64,000 bases of DNA from Streptomyces umbrinus (GCF_030817415.1 NZ_JAUSZI010000002.1:10019501-10083500), one strand, 5' to 3'. Counted from the stretch's first letter, positions 33,125-43,084 are shown. Program-made: numbers and translations. The notes: generated by a model not told the origin, from the letters alone.

Positions 33125-33565
33125 ATGAGTCAGTACCGTGTCCGGCCCGTTCACGTCGAGGCCATCCAGCTGACCGACGACGCTGACTGGCAGAAGATCG
33201 CCGCCTGATGTGGAGCACACCCCCACCTGCATGAACCCGGCGACCTGAAGGACGCGCTGCCGGTTCCCACGCCAGGGGACGTCGTCTGGGCGAACCCCGG
33301 CGACTGGATCATCCGCAACCAGCAGGGCGAGTTCGCCGTGTGCACCCCCGAGGTCTTCACCACCACGTACGAGCCCGACGGCCCACCGTCCGACAGGCAC
33401 ATGGCGGTGTACCTCGACGACACGGGCGAGCTGTGGTCCGACTACCCGACCATGCCCGCAGGTGACCACGTCCTGCCGCTGGTGTGGGCGGCCGGGCAGA
33501 CCGTGTCCCGGCAGGACCTCGCCGACCGTGGCGTCACCCTGCGCCGCATCGGCTGGTGCAAGTAG
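33125..33565 (+). pseudogene. PGDYIV-type phage/plasmid protein with an in-frame TGA
   Basis: From ATG 33125 the frame reads MSQYRVRPVHVEAIQL and stops at TGA 33206 after DWQKIAA. The same frame then continues without a break to 33565: CGAHPHLHEP, GDWIIRNQQGEFAVCTPEVF, TTTYEPDG and RRIGWCK. The start and the GDWI..G.F.V...VF..TYE block together match a widespread small phage protein. In relatives the position after I-A-A is typically Trp, so TGG to TGA is a likely single nonsense change. It is probably a recent pseudogene; read-through cannot be excluded. Confidence 0.75.
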
Positions 33566-33826
33566 AGGGCGGACGCGCGGACTTGACGTCACCTGTGCCG
33601 CAGATCATGGCTCCGGACGACAGTGCCTGGGTCCGCGACGTCGTCCTGGTGCCAAAAGAGATCCCGCCCGCGTACGCCGAATGTCCGGCACAGCCGGCTC
33701 GGGAGCCAGAGAAACGCCCGCCTGCCGGTGGGGCCGTGCTGGAACAACCAGCCCAGCTCCACCGGCAGTTTCGTTGCTGGCCCCAGCCAGCTGCCGTACC
33801 CAACAAGCTCAAGGAGCAGCGCTCTC

Positions 33827-34423
33827 ATGACCGATCACGACTGGGACAACCCCATCACCTGCGAGTCCGCCGGCGCGCAGCCACCCGATCACCCGAACGG
33901 GGAGGACACCGCGTCCAGTACCGCGATTCCCGAGAAGCTCATACGCACCGTCACCGACGCCTACCTGATAGCCCTCAGGCAGGGGGATCTTCACGCAGCG
34001 CTCGGACTCATGACGCAACTGGCCAACACGTACGGTCTGGTAGCCGTTCGCGGCCTCGCCGCCGAGCGCGCCATGAACCTTCACACCCACTGCCCGTCAC
34101 GCTTCCGCACTGCCTTCGGCGGCGCGAAACTCTCCGCTCTCGCCCCCGCAGCGGACGACGACGCGCTCACCACCCTTGATGTCGCCTCCAAGACCAACCG
34201 CCTCATGGGGCGCGGGCAGGTCACAGCTGCCGACTTGGAGGACACCGAAGTCCAGATGCGCGTCACGGAAACCGTCCGCCACGCCGTTCAGTCGGCACTC
34301 AATGCCGCTGCTGGGCAGAGCAGTTCGGCTGCAGCCGCTCAGCTGGGCGCGCTGACCACGCCCCGCGAGTTGTCTGCGGCCGTGGCCCTGCTCACCAACG
34401 GGCTTCGCGCCGTATTGCCGTAG
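33827..34423 (+). CDS. hypothetical protein
   Basis: A 198-residue protein starting at ATG 33827 (MTDHDWDNPITCESAGAQP) with AAGGAGC upstream; the longer frame is not convincing. It is mostly helical (PEKLIRTVTDAYLIALRQGD, then LGLMTQLANTYGLVAVRGLA). No motif recognised. A small Cys-containing gene follows 9 bp after. The stretch 33566-33826 holds nothing I can support. Confidence 0.65.
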   Translation: MTDHDWDNPITCESAGAQPPDHPNGEDTASSTAIPEKLIRTVTDAYLIALRQGDLHAALGLMTQLANTYGLVAVRGLAAERAMNLHTHCPSRFRTAFGGAKLSALAPAADDDALTTLDVASKTNRLMGRGQVTAADLEDTEVQMRVTETVRHAVQSALNAAAGQSSSAAAAQLGALTTPRELSAAVALLTNGLRAVLP

Positions 34424-34432
34424 GCGCACGCC

Positions 34433-34636
34433 ATGAGCCCCCGTGTCTGCCGCAAGGGCCGTAGCCGCCTGATCCCGTTCGACTGCAAGTCCGGCGCCGG
34501 ACACCCAGGAACGTGCAGCCCCTTCACCCACCGGCCCCACCCGCCTGAGAACGCTGACGATCACGCTGCGCTCCTCGCTATGAGCAGGGAACGCCCGAAC
34601 GCCAGCGCGAGTGCACGGGCCCGCTCAGCCCCTTGA
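34433..34636 (+). CDS. small Cys-containing protein (paralogue of 63844)
   Basis: A 67-residue protein from ATG 34433: MSPRVCRKGRSRLIPFDCKS, then THRPHPPENADDHAALLAMS. It is basic with three cysteines. A close paralogue starts at 63844, sharing C-R-x-G-R-x-R-x-I-P-F-D-C-K and PENxADHAAL; the duplicate supports both being real. Unknown function. Confidence 0.7.
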   Translation: MSPRVCRKGRSRLIPFDCKSGAGHPGTCSPFTHRPHPPENADDHAALLAMSRERPNASASARARSAP

Positions 34637-34651
34637 TTCCACTTCACCTTC

Positions 34652-34816
34652 ATGACGGACCTGGAGGTACCTTGCATGCCGGCATTCCTGGAGCAGCCCG
34701 CCTACGGACCAGGAGGCCCAGACGGCAACGGTTCTCCAGACACTCTGTTGTGTCTCATCTGGGTGACTCCTGAGCTGGCCCCGTACCCCGTGCAGGGCGC
34801 CTCCGTTGGCTCTTGA
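34652..34816 (+). CDS. possible 54-residue protein
   Basis: A frame from ATG 34652 (MTDLEVPCMPAFLEQPAYGP) with no motif and no good ribosome site. Composition is plausible, but support is weak. Confidence 0.25.
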   Translation: MTDLEVPCMPAFLEQPAYGPGGPDGNGSPDTLLCLIWVTPELAPYPVQGASVGS

Positions 34817-34864
34817 CGTACACGCGAACGTGCACAACCGCGTACGCCGAGGCTCGGAGGATCT

Positions 34865-36037
34865 GTGCAGTTGTACTTCGCCAACCACCGGGCGGTGTGG
34901 CGGGTTGGGGACGTGGCCGGAGTTGATCGCGCCCTGCTGGAAGAATCGCTCGAACGGCATCGGCTGCCTGCCGGTACGCCGGTGCTGTTGGACGGTGTGA
35001 TGCGGCCGGTCGAGCCGCTGTCGTCGTGGTTCCGAAGGTTGGCTTGGCGTCGGACGGCTGCGAAGACGATGCGGACGTACGCCTATGCGGTGTTGATGCT
35101 GCTGGGCTTTCTTCAGGCACGCGGCCGGGACCTGCGCTCGGCAACCGAGTCCGACATCGTCCAGTTCGAGCAGTGGCGGCGCGAGCACGCCGAGGAGACC
35201 GTCGAGGAACCGACCTGGGACAAGGACGCGGCCGCGATCGGGCAGCTCTACGACTTCCTGGTCGACATCGGCTACGTCACGGCCCGCCCTTGGCGGTCGA
35301 CTTCACGAGGCACGTCGCTGGCCAGCGGCAAGAGCACGGACGTCCGTGTCCGGCACATGGAGATCGATCAGTACATCTATCTCCGGGACGTCGGCTTCGG
35401 CGGATTGACGCCGGACGCCGGCCTGGACGAGTCGTTCCGCGGCTGGCGTCCGCACCGCAACCGGGCGGCCTGCGAACTGGCTCTGCTGACCGGGATGAGA
35501 ATCCAGGAGTGGTCGACGCTGCTGCTGCCCGAGCTCGGCCTGATGCCCAGCATCAGGCCCCGAACGGCGGACGTCGATCTGGCGGCCTGCGCGAAAAGGA
35601 AGCAACGCCGCTCGGTCTATGTCCCGGTCGACGCGATGGAACTGCTGGACCCCTATCTCACGATCGAGCGTCCGGAGATGATCGCGGCGGCACAGCGCAC
35701 GCTGCGGCGCCAGCACCGGGATCTGTTCGTGGTGACTCGGATCGAGGCCGAGGGCCGAAGGCTCCGCGGCGTCTTGGAAGGCCGCACGGTCACCCGGGTG
35801 GTCAAGGACATGGACCCGGACCTGCGACGGATCACCATGCTGGAGACCGGCGACGGCCTAGAGCCCCTCGCGCTCTTTGTCGGCAGGGGCGGGAAGATGC
35901 TCAGCGCCTCGGGCTGGGACCGGGTCCGCTGGCGGGCCTGGGACCGAATGGTCACCTGGGCGACGCACCAGGACGCACCTGTGATGCCCCGCCTCTGCTG
36001 GTGCTACCACGACCTGAGGCACATTTTCTCCGCTTAG
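34865..36037 (+). pseudogene. TnpA-like tyrosine recombinase truncated before its catalytic Tyr
   Basis: A 390-residue frame from GTG 34865 with CGGAGGAT upstream. The N-terminal SAM-like domain is present (KTMRTYAYAVLMLLGFLQAR), then the first catalytic arginine (LLTGMRIQEWSTLLLPEL) and the H-x-x-R block CYHDLRHIFSA. The stop follows right after this block, so the nucleophilic Tyr, usually some 30-40 residues further on, is missing. The pattern fits TnpA of Tn554-like TnpABC trios. TnpB and TnpC remnants lie at 40177-41336, with a kinase gene between, so the trio was split with loss of sequence. Confidence 0.8.
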
Positions 36038-36328
36038 TTTCCGTGTGGCGATTGACTCCAACCGGTCTGGTGGCCTGGGGTTTGGGCTTTGCGTTGAGCC
36101 GTGTGGTGTTTCTACTGTCAGCGCCCGTCATCCTGAGTTTCTCCTCGTCCCGGGGCTGGGAGTCCTGGGATGTCGAGCACCAGCCGTTGTTTCCCGAGGG
36201 GATGCCTATCCTTGTACAGCGGCGATCGGGCATCTTGCGCCCGACGCTGCGGCTGGGCTGGAATCAGCAGATCACTGCGGGCGTGCTGCAGTATCGAACG
36301 GCCGCCGTGAGTAGCTCGGTGATGGGTT
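36038..36328. other. gene-free junction between recombinase remnant and kinase
   Basis: No frame on either strand is convincing. This is the left junction of the kinase segment that interrupts the TnpABC-like genes; I see no clear repeats at its edge. Confidence 0.45.
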
Positions 36329-39300
36329 TCAGCAAATCGTGCGGTAGGGCAAGTGGGGAATGTAGGTCCGCCAATCCTTCCGGGACAGGTTTCCTCCGGT
36401 GCGCTTGCACACGAACGCGGACATGTACTGCGGGTCGAGCGTGTATTGCTGGTGCTGGTTATGAGAGCCGGCGGCGTAGAGGGTGTCACCGTCTGTGCTG
36501 AAGGCGAGTGAAAGAATCTTGTCCCCTGGTGTGGGAAGTGCCAAGCCCAGCTGTTGATTGGAGGCCACGTCCCACAATTGCAGGGTGCCCTTGTCGCCGC
36601 CGGTGGCCAGGGTGCGGCCGTCGGCTGAGAATGCGACCGTGGTCACTGCTTCGGTGTCACCGCGTCGTGGGCCGGTGTAGGTGCCGGAGAGCACGCCGAG
36701 GCGACGACGGGCGTCACCGTCCCACAAGGTCACTCGGCCCGAGTAGTCGCCGATCGCGAGACGCTTTCGATCCGGGCTGAAGGCGATGGCTGCGATTCCC
36801 TGTTGACTGAGAACGCCCTGAACCGATTTGCCTGAGGGCAGGCTGACGACCCGGCCTGAGGTGACAAGGAGTCGGCCATCCGGGCGGAACGCTAGGTTCG
36901 CACCACCCGTTCGCGGCAGTGTCTTGAGTTTCACTCGGCGGCGAATATCCCAGATATCGATAATTTCCCCTTGCTTCGCCATGTGGGATAGCGCCAGTCT
37001 CTCACCACCTGGATCGAGTGCCATTCCACGGACGGGGTCCGGTCCTATGGCCGTGTCCTCGCCGAATCGGAAAGAAAACGTCACATGGCTGCTGGCGGTG
37101 TCCCACACCCTGGCCTCGCGCACGCCGTAGGCAAGGAACTCTCCGTCAGGGCTGAAGGTCATGGGTTTTGGGGCGTGCATGGCGTCGCTGCCATCCATCG
37201 GCAGCGGGGTGTCTGGCAGGTCGGCGGTGACCTTGCCGCTGCGCCCGTCCCGCATCTCGATCCGCAACGTCCGGCCATCTTTCCACGCAACACCGAGGTG
37301 ACGAGCGTGCGGCCCGAAGACTGCTGCGTTCAGGGCTGTCTTGCGCCAGTCGGGGCTGACGGCCAGCCCCAGGTCGAGCGTGCGCACGGATACCTCCGGC
37401 GCTGGTTCCGCTCCGCTCAAGTAGCGGATCTTCCGAGCGTCGATGTCGATCCTGACTTGTGAGGGGCGCTCATTGACCAGCGGGTGCCGGTACACGGGTC
37501 GGCTCGCGGCGCTCATGCGCCAGACCAAGATCTCGTCGTTCCCTGCGGTCACAACGAACCGTCCGTCCTCGCTGAAGGCGGCGCTCTCCACGGACGCGTG
37601 GCGGAGTTGGCGCATCTTGCCGGAAGCGATGTCCCACATGCGGACACTGTCTTCGGACACGACCGCCATGGTGCGGCTGTCGGGGCTGAAGGTGATATGT
37701 GACGAATTGCAACTTTTCTGCCTACTCGCGGGGGCCCAACTCGTTCCCACCCGCACGCCGTGCCGGATGTCCCACAGCTCAAGGGGGCGATTGATGGAGC
37801 AGACCGCCATGAGACGGTCATCGAGGCTGAGGGATTCGGTGACAACGTCGATCGGAGCCGGATGCTCGAAAAGTGTCCGCTGACGCCTGATGTCCCACAG
37901 CCGGATCGTGTGGCGTTCATCGTCGTGGAGAACCAGCAATCGTCCGCTCGGGCTGAACTGCACAATCCCCAACCGCCAGTCGATCGCCTTCCCGATAGGT
38001 TGCCGCCTGCCGAGGTCCCAGATCCGGGCATCCCCGACCGAGCCGTCTGCCCGCGTCGACTCCACGGCGATGATCCGCCCATCGTCACTCACGGCACGCA
38101 CATGGCCAGCATCAAGAGCGGGCACGGTGACCGAGTCGGTTCGCCGATGGCCGACCACATCCCACCGCACCACCCGGTCCTTGTCCACCGTGAGCAGCGT
38201 CCGGCCGTCACCACTGAGGCGGGGCCAGTCGTGGCTGGGTGCACGGAAGGTGTCGGCCTCCTTCTGCACCATCGCGCTGAGCAGCGCGGAGCGTGTCTCG
38301 GTGACATCAGCGATCCGCCACGCCGCGAGGCTGAGTCGCATCGCGGTGACCGGATCCTCAAACCGCATGCTGTTGGCGATGGAGGCCAGGCGCCGAGCTT
38401 CGGCCAGGACGCGCTGACGTTCACCGGCCCGGTTCTGCTGCCAGGCTATGGCGCCGGCTACCAGGGCGAGTACCACCAGCAGGGAGGTGCAGGCCAGCAA
38501 GGTCCGGCGCCGACGGGCTCGGCGTGCGTCTGCCGCGCGGCTGGCGTCGAGGAACTGGCGCTCCAGCAGGTTCAGCCGCAGAGGTTTCGGGGAGGTGGCC
38601 GCCCAACCCAAGGCATGCCGCAGGGCCGTGCCATGGTAGAGATCGTCCGCCCGCTGCCCATGCTGCTCCCAGGCTCCAGCGGCCTCACCCACCTGTCGAT
38701 GGATCCGCAGGCCGTCATGGTCCGCCTCCACCCACTCCCGCAGCCGCTGCCAGGCACGCAGTACGGCCGGTCCAGGCGGGCGCACCCCAGTCGGCTCGTG
38801 CACCAGCACGCCCGCTGCGGCGAACGCAGTGATCGCCTCATGCACGGCGAGCCGTTCAGCCTCCGGCCGGCCGGACAGCAACTCCTCCTCGCTGGCGGTG
38901 CGTACCGTGTCCTGCGACCCGTCCGGTGCCCTGCCAGGTACCACCAGACGGAGCCATATCTCGTGCGCGACCGCTTGAGCGGCAGGGGAGAGGGCTCCGT
39001 AGACGGAAGTGGCCACCTCGCCCAGTGCAGGGACCCTGGCAGTGGCCGCCTCGATGGGCACCCGCACCCGTGCCGCCGTACTCGCGCCGGCCTCCAGCAC
39101 CGCCTGGTCGTCCGCCTGCTCCTCGGTGCCGAGCAGACTCAGTAGTACCGCGGCCGCGCTCGGCCGGTCCTCGGGTTGCTTCGCCAGCGCCTTACGCACC
39201 AGTGGCCGCAACGACGGGGGGAGAACCTCCACATCGGGCTCGTGCTCCAGGGCCTTGACCACAACCTCGCCGATGTTCTCGCCCCGAAAGGGCTCACAGC

Positions 39301-39925
39301 CCGTTGCGGCGAACAACACCACTGCGCCCCACGCGAACACATCGGCAGCGGCCGTGACACGCTGCCCGAACAGAGCCTCGGGCGCGATGTAGCCGAAGGT
39401 GCCCTTGGTACTCCCCGGCTCGGTCAGGGTCATCTCCGGTGTGCGGGCGATCCCGAAGTCAATCACGCGGGGTCCGTCCGGACCGAGCAGGACATTGGCC
39501 GGCTTCAAATCCCGGTGCACCACGTCGGCCCGGTGGATCGCGGTCAGCGCGGTGGCCACGCCAATGGCCAATCGCAGCAGGTCATCCCCGGTAAACGGCC
39601 CGGAGGAGTGCACCGCCGACCGCAAGTCCGCGCCGGCAACGAATTCGCTGACGATGTAGGGGCTTTCCGCGTCCGGATCGGCGGCGAGCACCTTCGCCGT
39701 ACAAAATGACGCCACCCGCCGCGCCGCCCTGGCCTCTTTGGCGAACTGGGCCCTCGCCTCCGGCCCCGAGGCCACATCGCGGCGTAGCACTTTAAGCGCG
39801 ACCCGAGATCCATCCTTGTCATACGCCTCGTAGACCACGCCCTGACCGCCGGCCCCAAGTCGGCTGGCCACCCAGTACTCGCCAAGGCGTTGCGGGTCCT
39901 CGGGCGCAAGATTGGGGCGATGCAT
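36329..39925 (-). CDS. eukaryotic-like Ser/Thr kinase with WD40 propeller
   Basis: A 1198-residue membrane protein. The kinase domain (about 15-270) has the glycine loop GAGGQGVVYEA, the ATP lysine in VALKVL, the catalytic HRDLKPANVLL and VIDFGIARTPE. A helical middle region follows (about 290-470), then a single membrane helix (LLACTSLLVVLALVAGAIAW, about residue 480). The remaining part is a series of WD40 repeats, e.g. FSPDGEFLAYG, FSPDRKRLAIGDYSGRVTLW, FSADGRTLATGGDKGTLQLW, probably two propellers outside the membrane. All catalytic residues are present. Such actinobacterial proteins are signal sensors; the ligand is unknown. It sits inside a broken TnpABC-like locus and seems to be cargo or a later insertion. 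Confidence 0.93.
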   Translation of the reverse strand: MHRPNLAPEDPQRLGEYWVASRLGAGGQGVVYEAYDKDGSRVALKVLRRDVASGPEARAQFAKEARAARRVASFCTAKVLAADPDAESPYIVSEFVAGADLRSAVHSSGPFTGDDLLRLAIGVATALTAIHRADVVHRDLKPANVLLGPDGPRVIDFGIARTPEMTLTEPGSTKGTFGYIAPEALFGQRVTAAADVFAWGAVVLFAATGCEPFRGENIGEVVVKALEHEPDVEVLPPSLRPLVRKALAKQPEDRPSAAAVLLSLLGTEEQADDQAVLEAGASTAARVRVPIEAATARVPALGEVATSVYGALSPAAQAVAHEIWLRLVVPGRAPDGSQDTVRTASEEELLSGRPEAERLAVHEAITAFAAAGVLVHEPTGVRPPGPAVLRAWQRLREWVEADHDGLRIHRQVGEAAGAWEQHGQRADDLYHGTALRHALGWAATSPKPLRLNLLERQFLDASRAADARRARRRRTLLACTSLLVVLALVAGAIAWQQNRAGERQRVLAEARRLASIANSMRFEDPVTAMRLSLAAWRIADVTETRSALLSAMVQKEADTFRAPSHDWPRLSGDGRTLLTVDKDRVVRWDVVGHRRTDSVTVPALDAGHVRAVSDDGRIIAVESTRADGSVGDARIWDLGRRQPIGKAIDWRLGIVQFSPSGRLLVLHDDERHTIRLWDIRRQRTLFEHPAPIDVVTESLSLDDRLMAVCSINRPLELWDIRHGVRVGTSWAPASRQKSCNSSHITFSPDSRTMAVVSEDSVRMWDIASGKMRQLRHASVESAAFSEDGRFVVTAGNDEILVWRMSAASRPVYRHPLVNERPSQVRIDIDARKIRYLSGAEPAPEVSVRTLDLGLAVSPDWRKTALNAAVFGPHARHLGVAWKDGRTLRIEMRDGRSGKVTADLPDTPLPMDGSDAMHAPKPMTFSPDGEFLAYGVREARVWDTASSHVTFSFRFGEDTAIGPDPVRGMALDPGGERLALSHMAKQGEIIDIWDIRRRVKLKTLPRTGGANLAFRPDGRLLVTSGRVVSLPSGKSVQGVLSQQGIAAIAFSPDRKRLAIGDYSGRVTLWDGDARRRLGVLSGTYTGPRRGDTEAVTTVAFSADGRTLATGGDKGTLQLWDVASNQQLGLALPTPGDKILSLAFSTDGDTLYAAGSHNQHQQYTLDPQYMSAFVCKRTGGNLSRKDWRTYIPHLPYRTIC

Positions 39926-40176
39926 GGGCTACTCCTCGGGGCCGATCACGGCTGCAAGCTCCACAGACACCGGGAGACGCAGACTGATCCTGGGCAGTTC
40001 CTCCAAGGGCGCACAGCACCAGCCCCGCGCCCCTCGCTGCTTGCCGTCCGCCCCGGTGAAACGCTGGAATGCAACACACACCGCTGTCAGCGTCACGAAA
40101 CTCCGCGCACCGACGCACATGCTCAATCGCTACACGGGATCATTCGCACACGGCGTCTGCGGACAAAAGCCGCACC

Positions 40177-40824
40177 ATGGCCATGCTCACCCGTGACTTC
40201 CCTGGCTCCGAGATCGCTGTTGGCATGCAGCTCAAGCACGTCGCCACCCGGGCCCTGGCCAACCGGACCACCGCCGGTTACATGGTCAAGGACCCGGCCT
40301 GGGCCAAACACCTCGACGACGCCATCGCCGAACGCCGCTTCGACCGTCTCAAGGAACTCTTCGCCGCGGACAGCCGCGGCGAGGCTATCGGCTTCGGCCC
40401 CGGCGCCGACCGGATGCGCGAGGCCTTCGCCGCGGTCCGGCAGAAGGCGGAGGAACTCCGAGCCACTGGCCAAGCCCAGCGCGGCGACATCCGCGTCGAG
40501 GACAGCCTGCTCCGCCGCACCCGCTTCTCGATCCGCTTCGGCAAGCTCAACCACTGCACCATGAACGACGACGATCCCTCCGGCGCTAAGTGCATCGAGG
40601 ACGCCATCGTCCCCGAAGGACATCGAGGCCCGCTGCTGGACCGCTGCCAGCCCTCCCGATGCGCCAACAGCATCCTTGCCCCTGAGCACCTGCCGATCTG
40701 GAAGGCCGAGCGAGCGTCCCTGAACCGCCTGCGAGACGACACATCCCTGCCCAGGAACCGCCGGGCTCACCTCGACGCACAGCTCTACGAGGTCAACCTC
40801 ATGATCAAGAAGGTCGAGCAGTGA
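40177..40824 (+). pseudogene. C-terminal remnant of a TnpB-like recombinase
   Basis: A 215-residue frame from ATG 40177 (MAMLTRDFPGSEIAVGMQLK). It resembles the C-terminal segment of the large Tn554-type TnpB recombinases: a helical region, then LDRCQPSRCANSILAPEHLP with a Cys-x4-Cys and His, then LNRLRDDTSLPRNRRAHLDA. The catalytic domain that should precede it is gone. It overlaps the TnpC-like gene by 4 nt, as in intact trios. It may still be translated. Confidence 0.6.
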
Positions 40825-41336
40825 CCGTTTCCCCCAAGACCGAACGGGCTCTTCGCGAGGCGATGGAGCGTCTCCTCGCCAGCACCCCTCAACGCACCGA
40901 CGGCAAGCTGACGAAGAACAATCTCTGCCGCGAGGCTCAGGTCAGCCGGGCAACGATGAACCGGGCCACTGATGTGCTAGCGGACTGGGACAGTCGCGTC
41001 GGGACCAGCCCCGCCGGCCTTCGGGAACAACAACGCGACGCCGAACTCACAGAGCTGCGCAGCAAGCTCCGCAAAAGCCGCGAACAGTGCCGTCAACTCC
41101 AAGACCAGGTCGACGCCGCCGCGACCGTCATCATGACCCTCCTCTCGGAGAACGCCGCACTCCGCGAGCACGCCCCCGGAACTTGCAACCGCCCTGTCCG
41201 CAACCTCGCCATCGGCGTGCTGAAAACCCTCGGAGCCGACAACATCGCCAAGACCACCCGGGCGATCCGCGACGAACCCCAACGAGCACTCCCCATCCTG
41301 GGCATCACCAACGATCCGGACACCTACGGAACTTGA
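40821..41336 (+). CDS. TnpC-like (DUF6262-type) coiled-coil protein
   Basis: A 171-residue protein starting at GTG 40821, overlapping the TnpB remnant by 4 nt. The N-terminus contains DGKLTKNNLCREAQVSRATM, a helix-turn-helix-like pattern, and the middle is a coiled coil (LTELRSKLRKSREQCRQLQD). This layout fits the small third gene of actinobacterial TnpABC trios, thought to help the two recombinases. It is complete, but its partners are broken. Confidence 0.7.
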   Translation: MTVSPKTERALREAMERLLASTPQRTDGKLTKNNLCREAQVSRATMNRATDVLADWDSRVGTSPAGLREQQRDAELTELRSKLRKSREQCRQLQDQVDAAATVIMTLLSENAALREHAPGTCNRPVRNLAIGVLKTLGADNIAKTTRAIRDEPQRALPILGITNDPDTYGT

Positions 41337-41401
41337 TCAAGCCCTGACGTCGGGGTCGACGTGCAGCGCGGGAACACCGTGTTCCCATCAAGGAAACTCC
41401 A

Positions 41402-41571
41402 TTGAATCTCCAGCAACATGCGGAAGCGCTCCGCAAGGTAATCGAGCAAGCGGAGCTGACGGATTTGAGGTCCACATCAAGGCCCGTAGCTGTCACTGCT
41501 GCAATGATGGGGTTTCGATTACGAACCAGAACACGGGCGACGGCATAGAGCTTTGCGGCTCCTGGAACTAG
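41402..41571 (+). pseudogene. small gene with one frameshift
   Basis: From TTG 41402 (AAGGAAAC upstream) the frame reads NLQQHAEALRKVIEQAE; after a one-base shift near 41460 it continues as DGFEVHIKARSCHCCNDGVS and GDGIELCGSWN to a TAG at 41569. Together these give a sensible 55-residue Cys-containing protein, so I call it a frameshifted gene. Confidence 0.5.
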
Positions 41572-41577
41572 CCCTGG

Positions 41578-41975
41578 AGGGCGCGAAATTCATTGGGCCT
41601 ACATTCAGTGGTCCCCGGAAGCAGAAGGCGTCCACGAAGTCGCGGTAACCGCAGATCACGCACACAAGTGGTGCGCGGAAAATCCGAGGACACAGACGTT
41701 GTCATTGACTGCGACGTGCCTGGTCTCTTCCCACACGACCAGTTAGCCGTCGAAGACGACGGAGCAGTCCAGCCGGCCGATGACATCGGTGATCCCCGGA
41801 AAGGCCGCGGCCAGCACACCGCCCCTGCTCGAGCACAGCACCGAGGAACCATCAGCAGCCCGCGCTGTGAAAGCCCGGAGGAACCGTCCCACTTCGGTTC
41901 GGCAAACCAATTCAACGGGAGGGCCAACGTCTCGACGGGTGTCGCCAGCATCGGCTCGGCGGGAAGCTCGATCAC
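41578..41975 (-). pseudogene. ATP-dependent DNA ligase relic
   Basis: From ATG 41975 the frame reads MIELPAEPMLATPVETLALP and WFAEPKWDG, the start of an ATP-dependent DNA ligase including the K of the E-P-K-W-D-G adenylation motif. A frameshift follows directly; in the next frame AFTARAADGSSVLCSSRGG, VIGRLDCSVVFDG, stop, LVVWE continues the ligase fold, with the expected Glu codon (GAA) changed to TAA. Only about 130 residues remain. It shows that the element or its host once had another ligase here. Confidence 0.7.
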
Positions 41976-43084
41976 ATCGGAGGGGCTACCACAAACCCCT
42001 CGTCGGCCGAGGAGGACACGAGGGAAGTTGCTCGTCGAGAGGGGGTGAACTCACCCTGCCAAGATTACAAAGGCCCACCGGTGAAATGGCGCTTTGCCGA
42101 CCAACTGGCTGGTCGAGGCGTGGTGTTGTGAATGTGGTGCACAGTATGCCAAGTGCCGGATGAGTCATGCCGGGAATCGGGATGTGGGCACCCCCGACAC
42201 GACCGTCATGAGAAAGGTGCACTTCCGCGCTGGCGTGCGGCCGACTGGTGCAATGTCAACAGGTGTCAATGATCAGTTTGTGCACCGGCGAAATGGCATC
42301 GCCCGCAGCATATGCCTAGCGTTGCCGATGCAAGCCCGGCCCCACCACCGGACGAGTGAGGCGCAAGCCGAACTCGCCCGCGGGGGAGCCGAACAGGCCA
42401 GCGGCGGGCTGGCCCGGTGAGCGGCAACGAACGCGCCGCATGCACCAGGAGGCGGGCACCAGAGGGCGGCTCCAACTACCGTCCCGGCACCCGCTCTCGC
42501 CAGCGCAAAACCAGGCCCCTGCCAGGGCCTGTGCATAACGACTCCCAGCAGAGTCACCACTAGCAGATCTGAGGAACCACTGGGGTCTTCCACCGGCGTG
42601 TTCGGGCACGTCGGCGGTGCTCTGGATAGACCAGTGCGCGGCGTGAGAACAGCGCGGCCGCTGGACTTTCATGAGAGAAGGCCCCCCGAGCCAGACGGGG
42701 CGAACTGCATGACCTCCAAGCACGCGACGGACCAGCCGGCACCGCGCACCACCGTGTCGGCTCACCGCCGATGCTCCTGGGCTCAGCCGGACCGTACGAA
42801 GGACCTCGGCCCAGTCGGGCTGAGCGGCTTGCATCCGCCAGCGCTCGTCGGCGTCGTTCGAGCTGGTCACGAACTACCAGGCCCGTGGCGGGCCTTGCAC
42901 CAGGGGAGAGCATTTCCTCCCCTGGTGAGCGACGCACTGCAGGAGCGAGGCGTGCTCCCAGTAACTGCTCCTGTCGTGCTGCAGTGAAGAACGGTTGAGG
43001 CTCGCTGCTTCGAGGCATGTGTCGTAGCCAATACGCCCCTGGCATCGCAAACCTCCCGGATCTCGCATGTGAAGGAGCGCACCG
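41976..43084. other. 1.1 kb without a supported gene
   Basis: Several long frames exist, mostly minus-strand and Arg/Ser-rich, but none has a good start, ribosome site and composition together. I see no obvious repeats. It is probably decayed DNA next to the ligase relic. Confidence 0.45.

Noticed and set aside
35026..36501. 491-residue plus-strand frame overlapping the TnpA remnant
   Set aside because: Shadow frame of the recombinase, rich in Arg, Gly and Pro, with no motifs.
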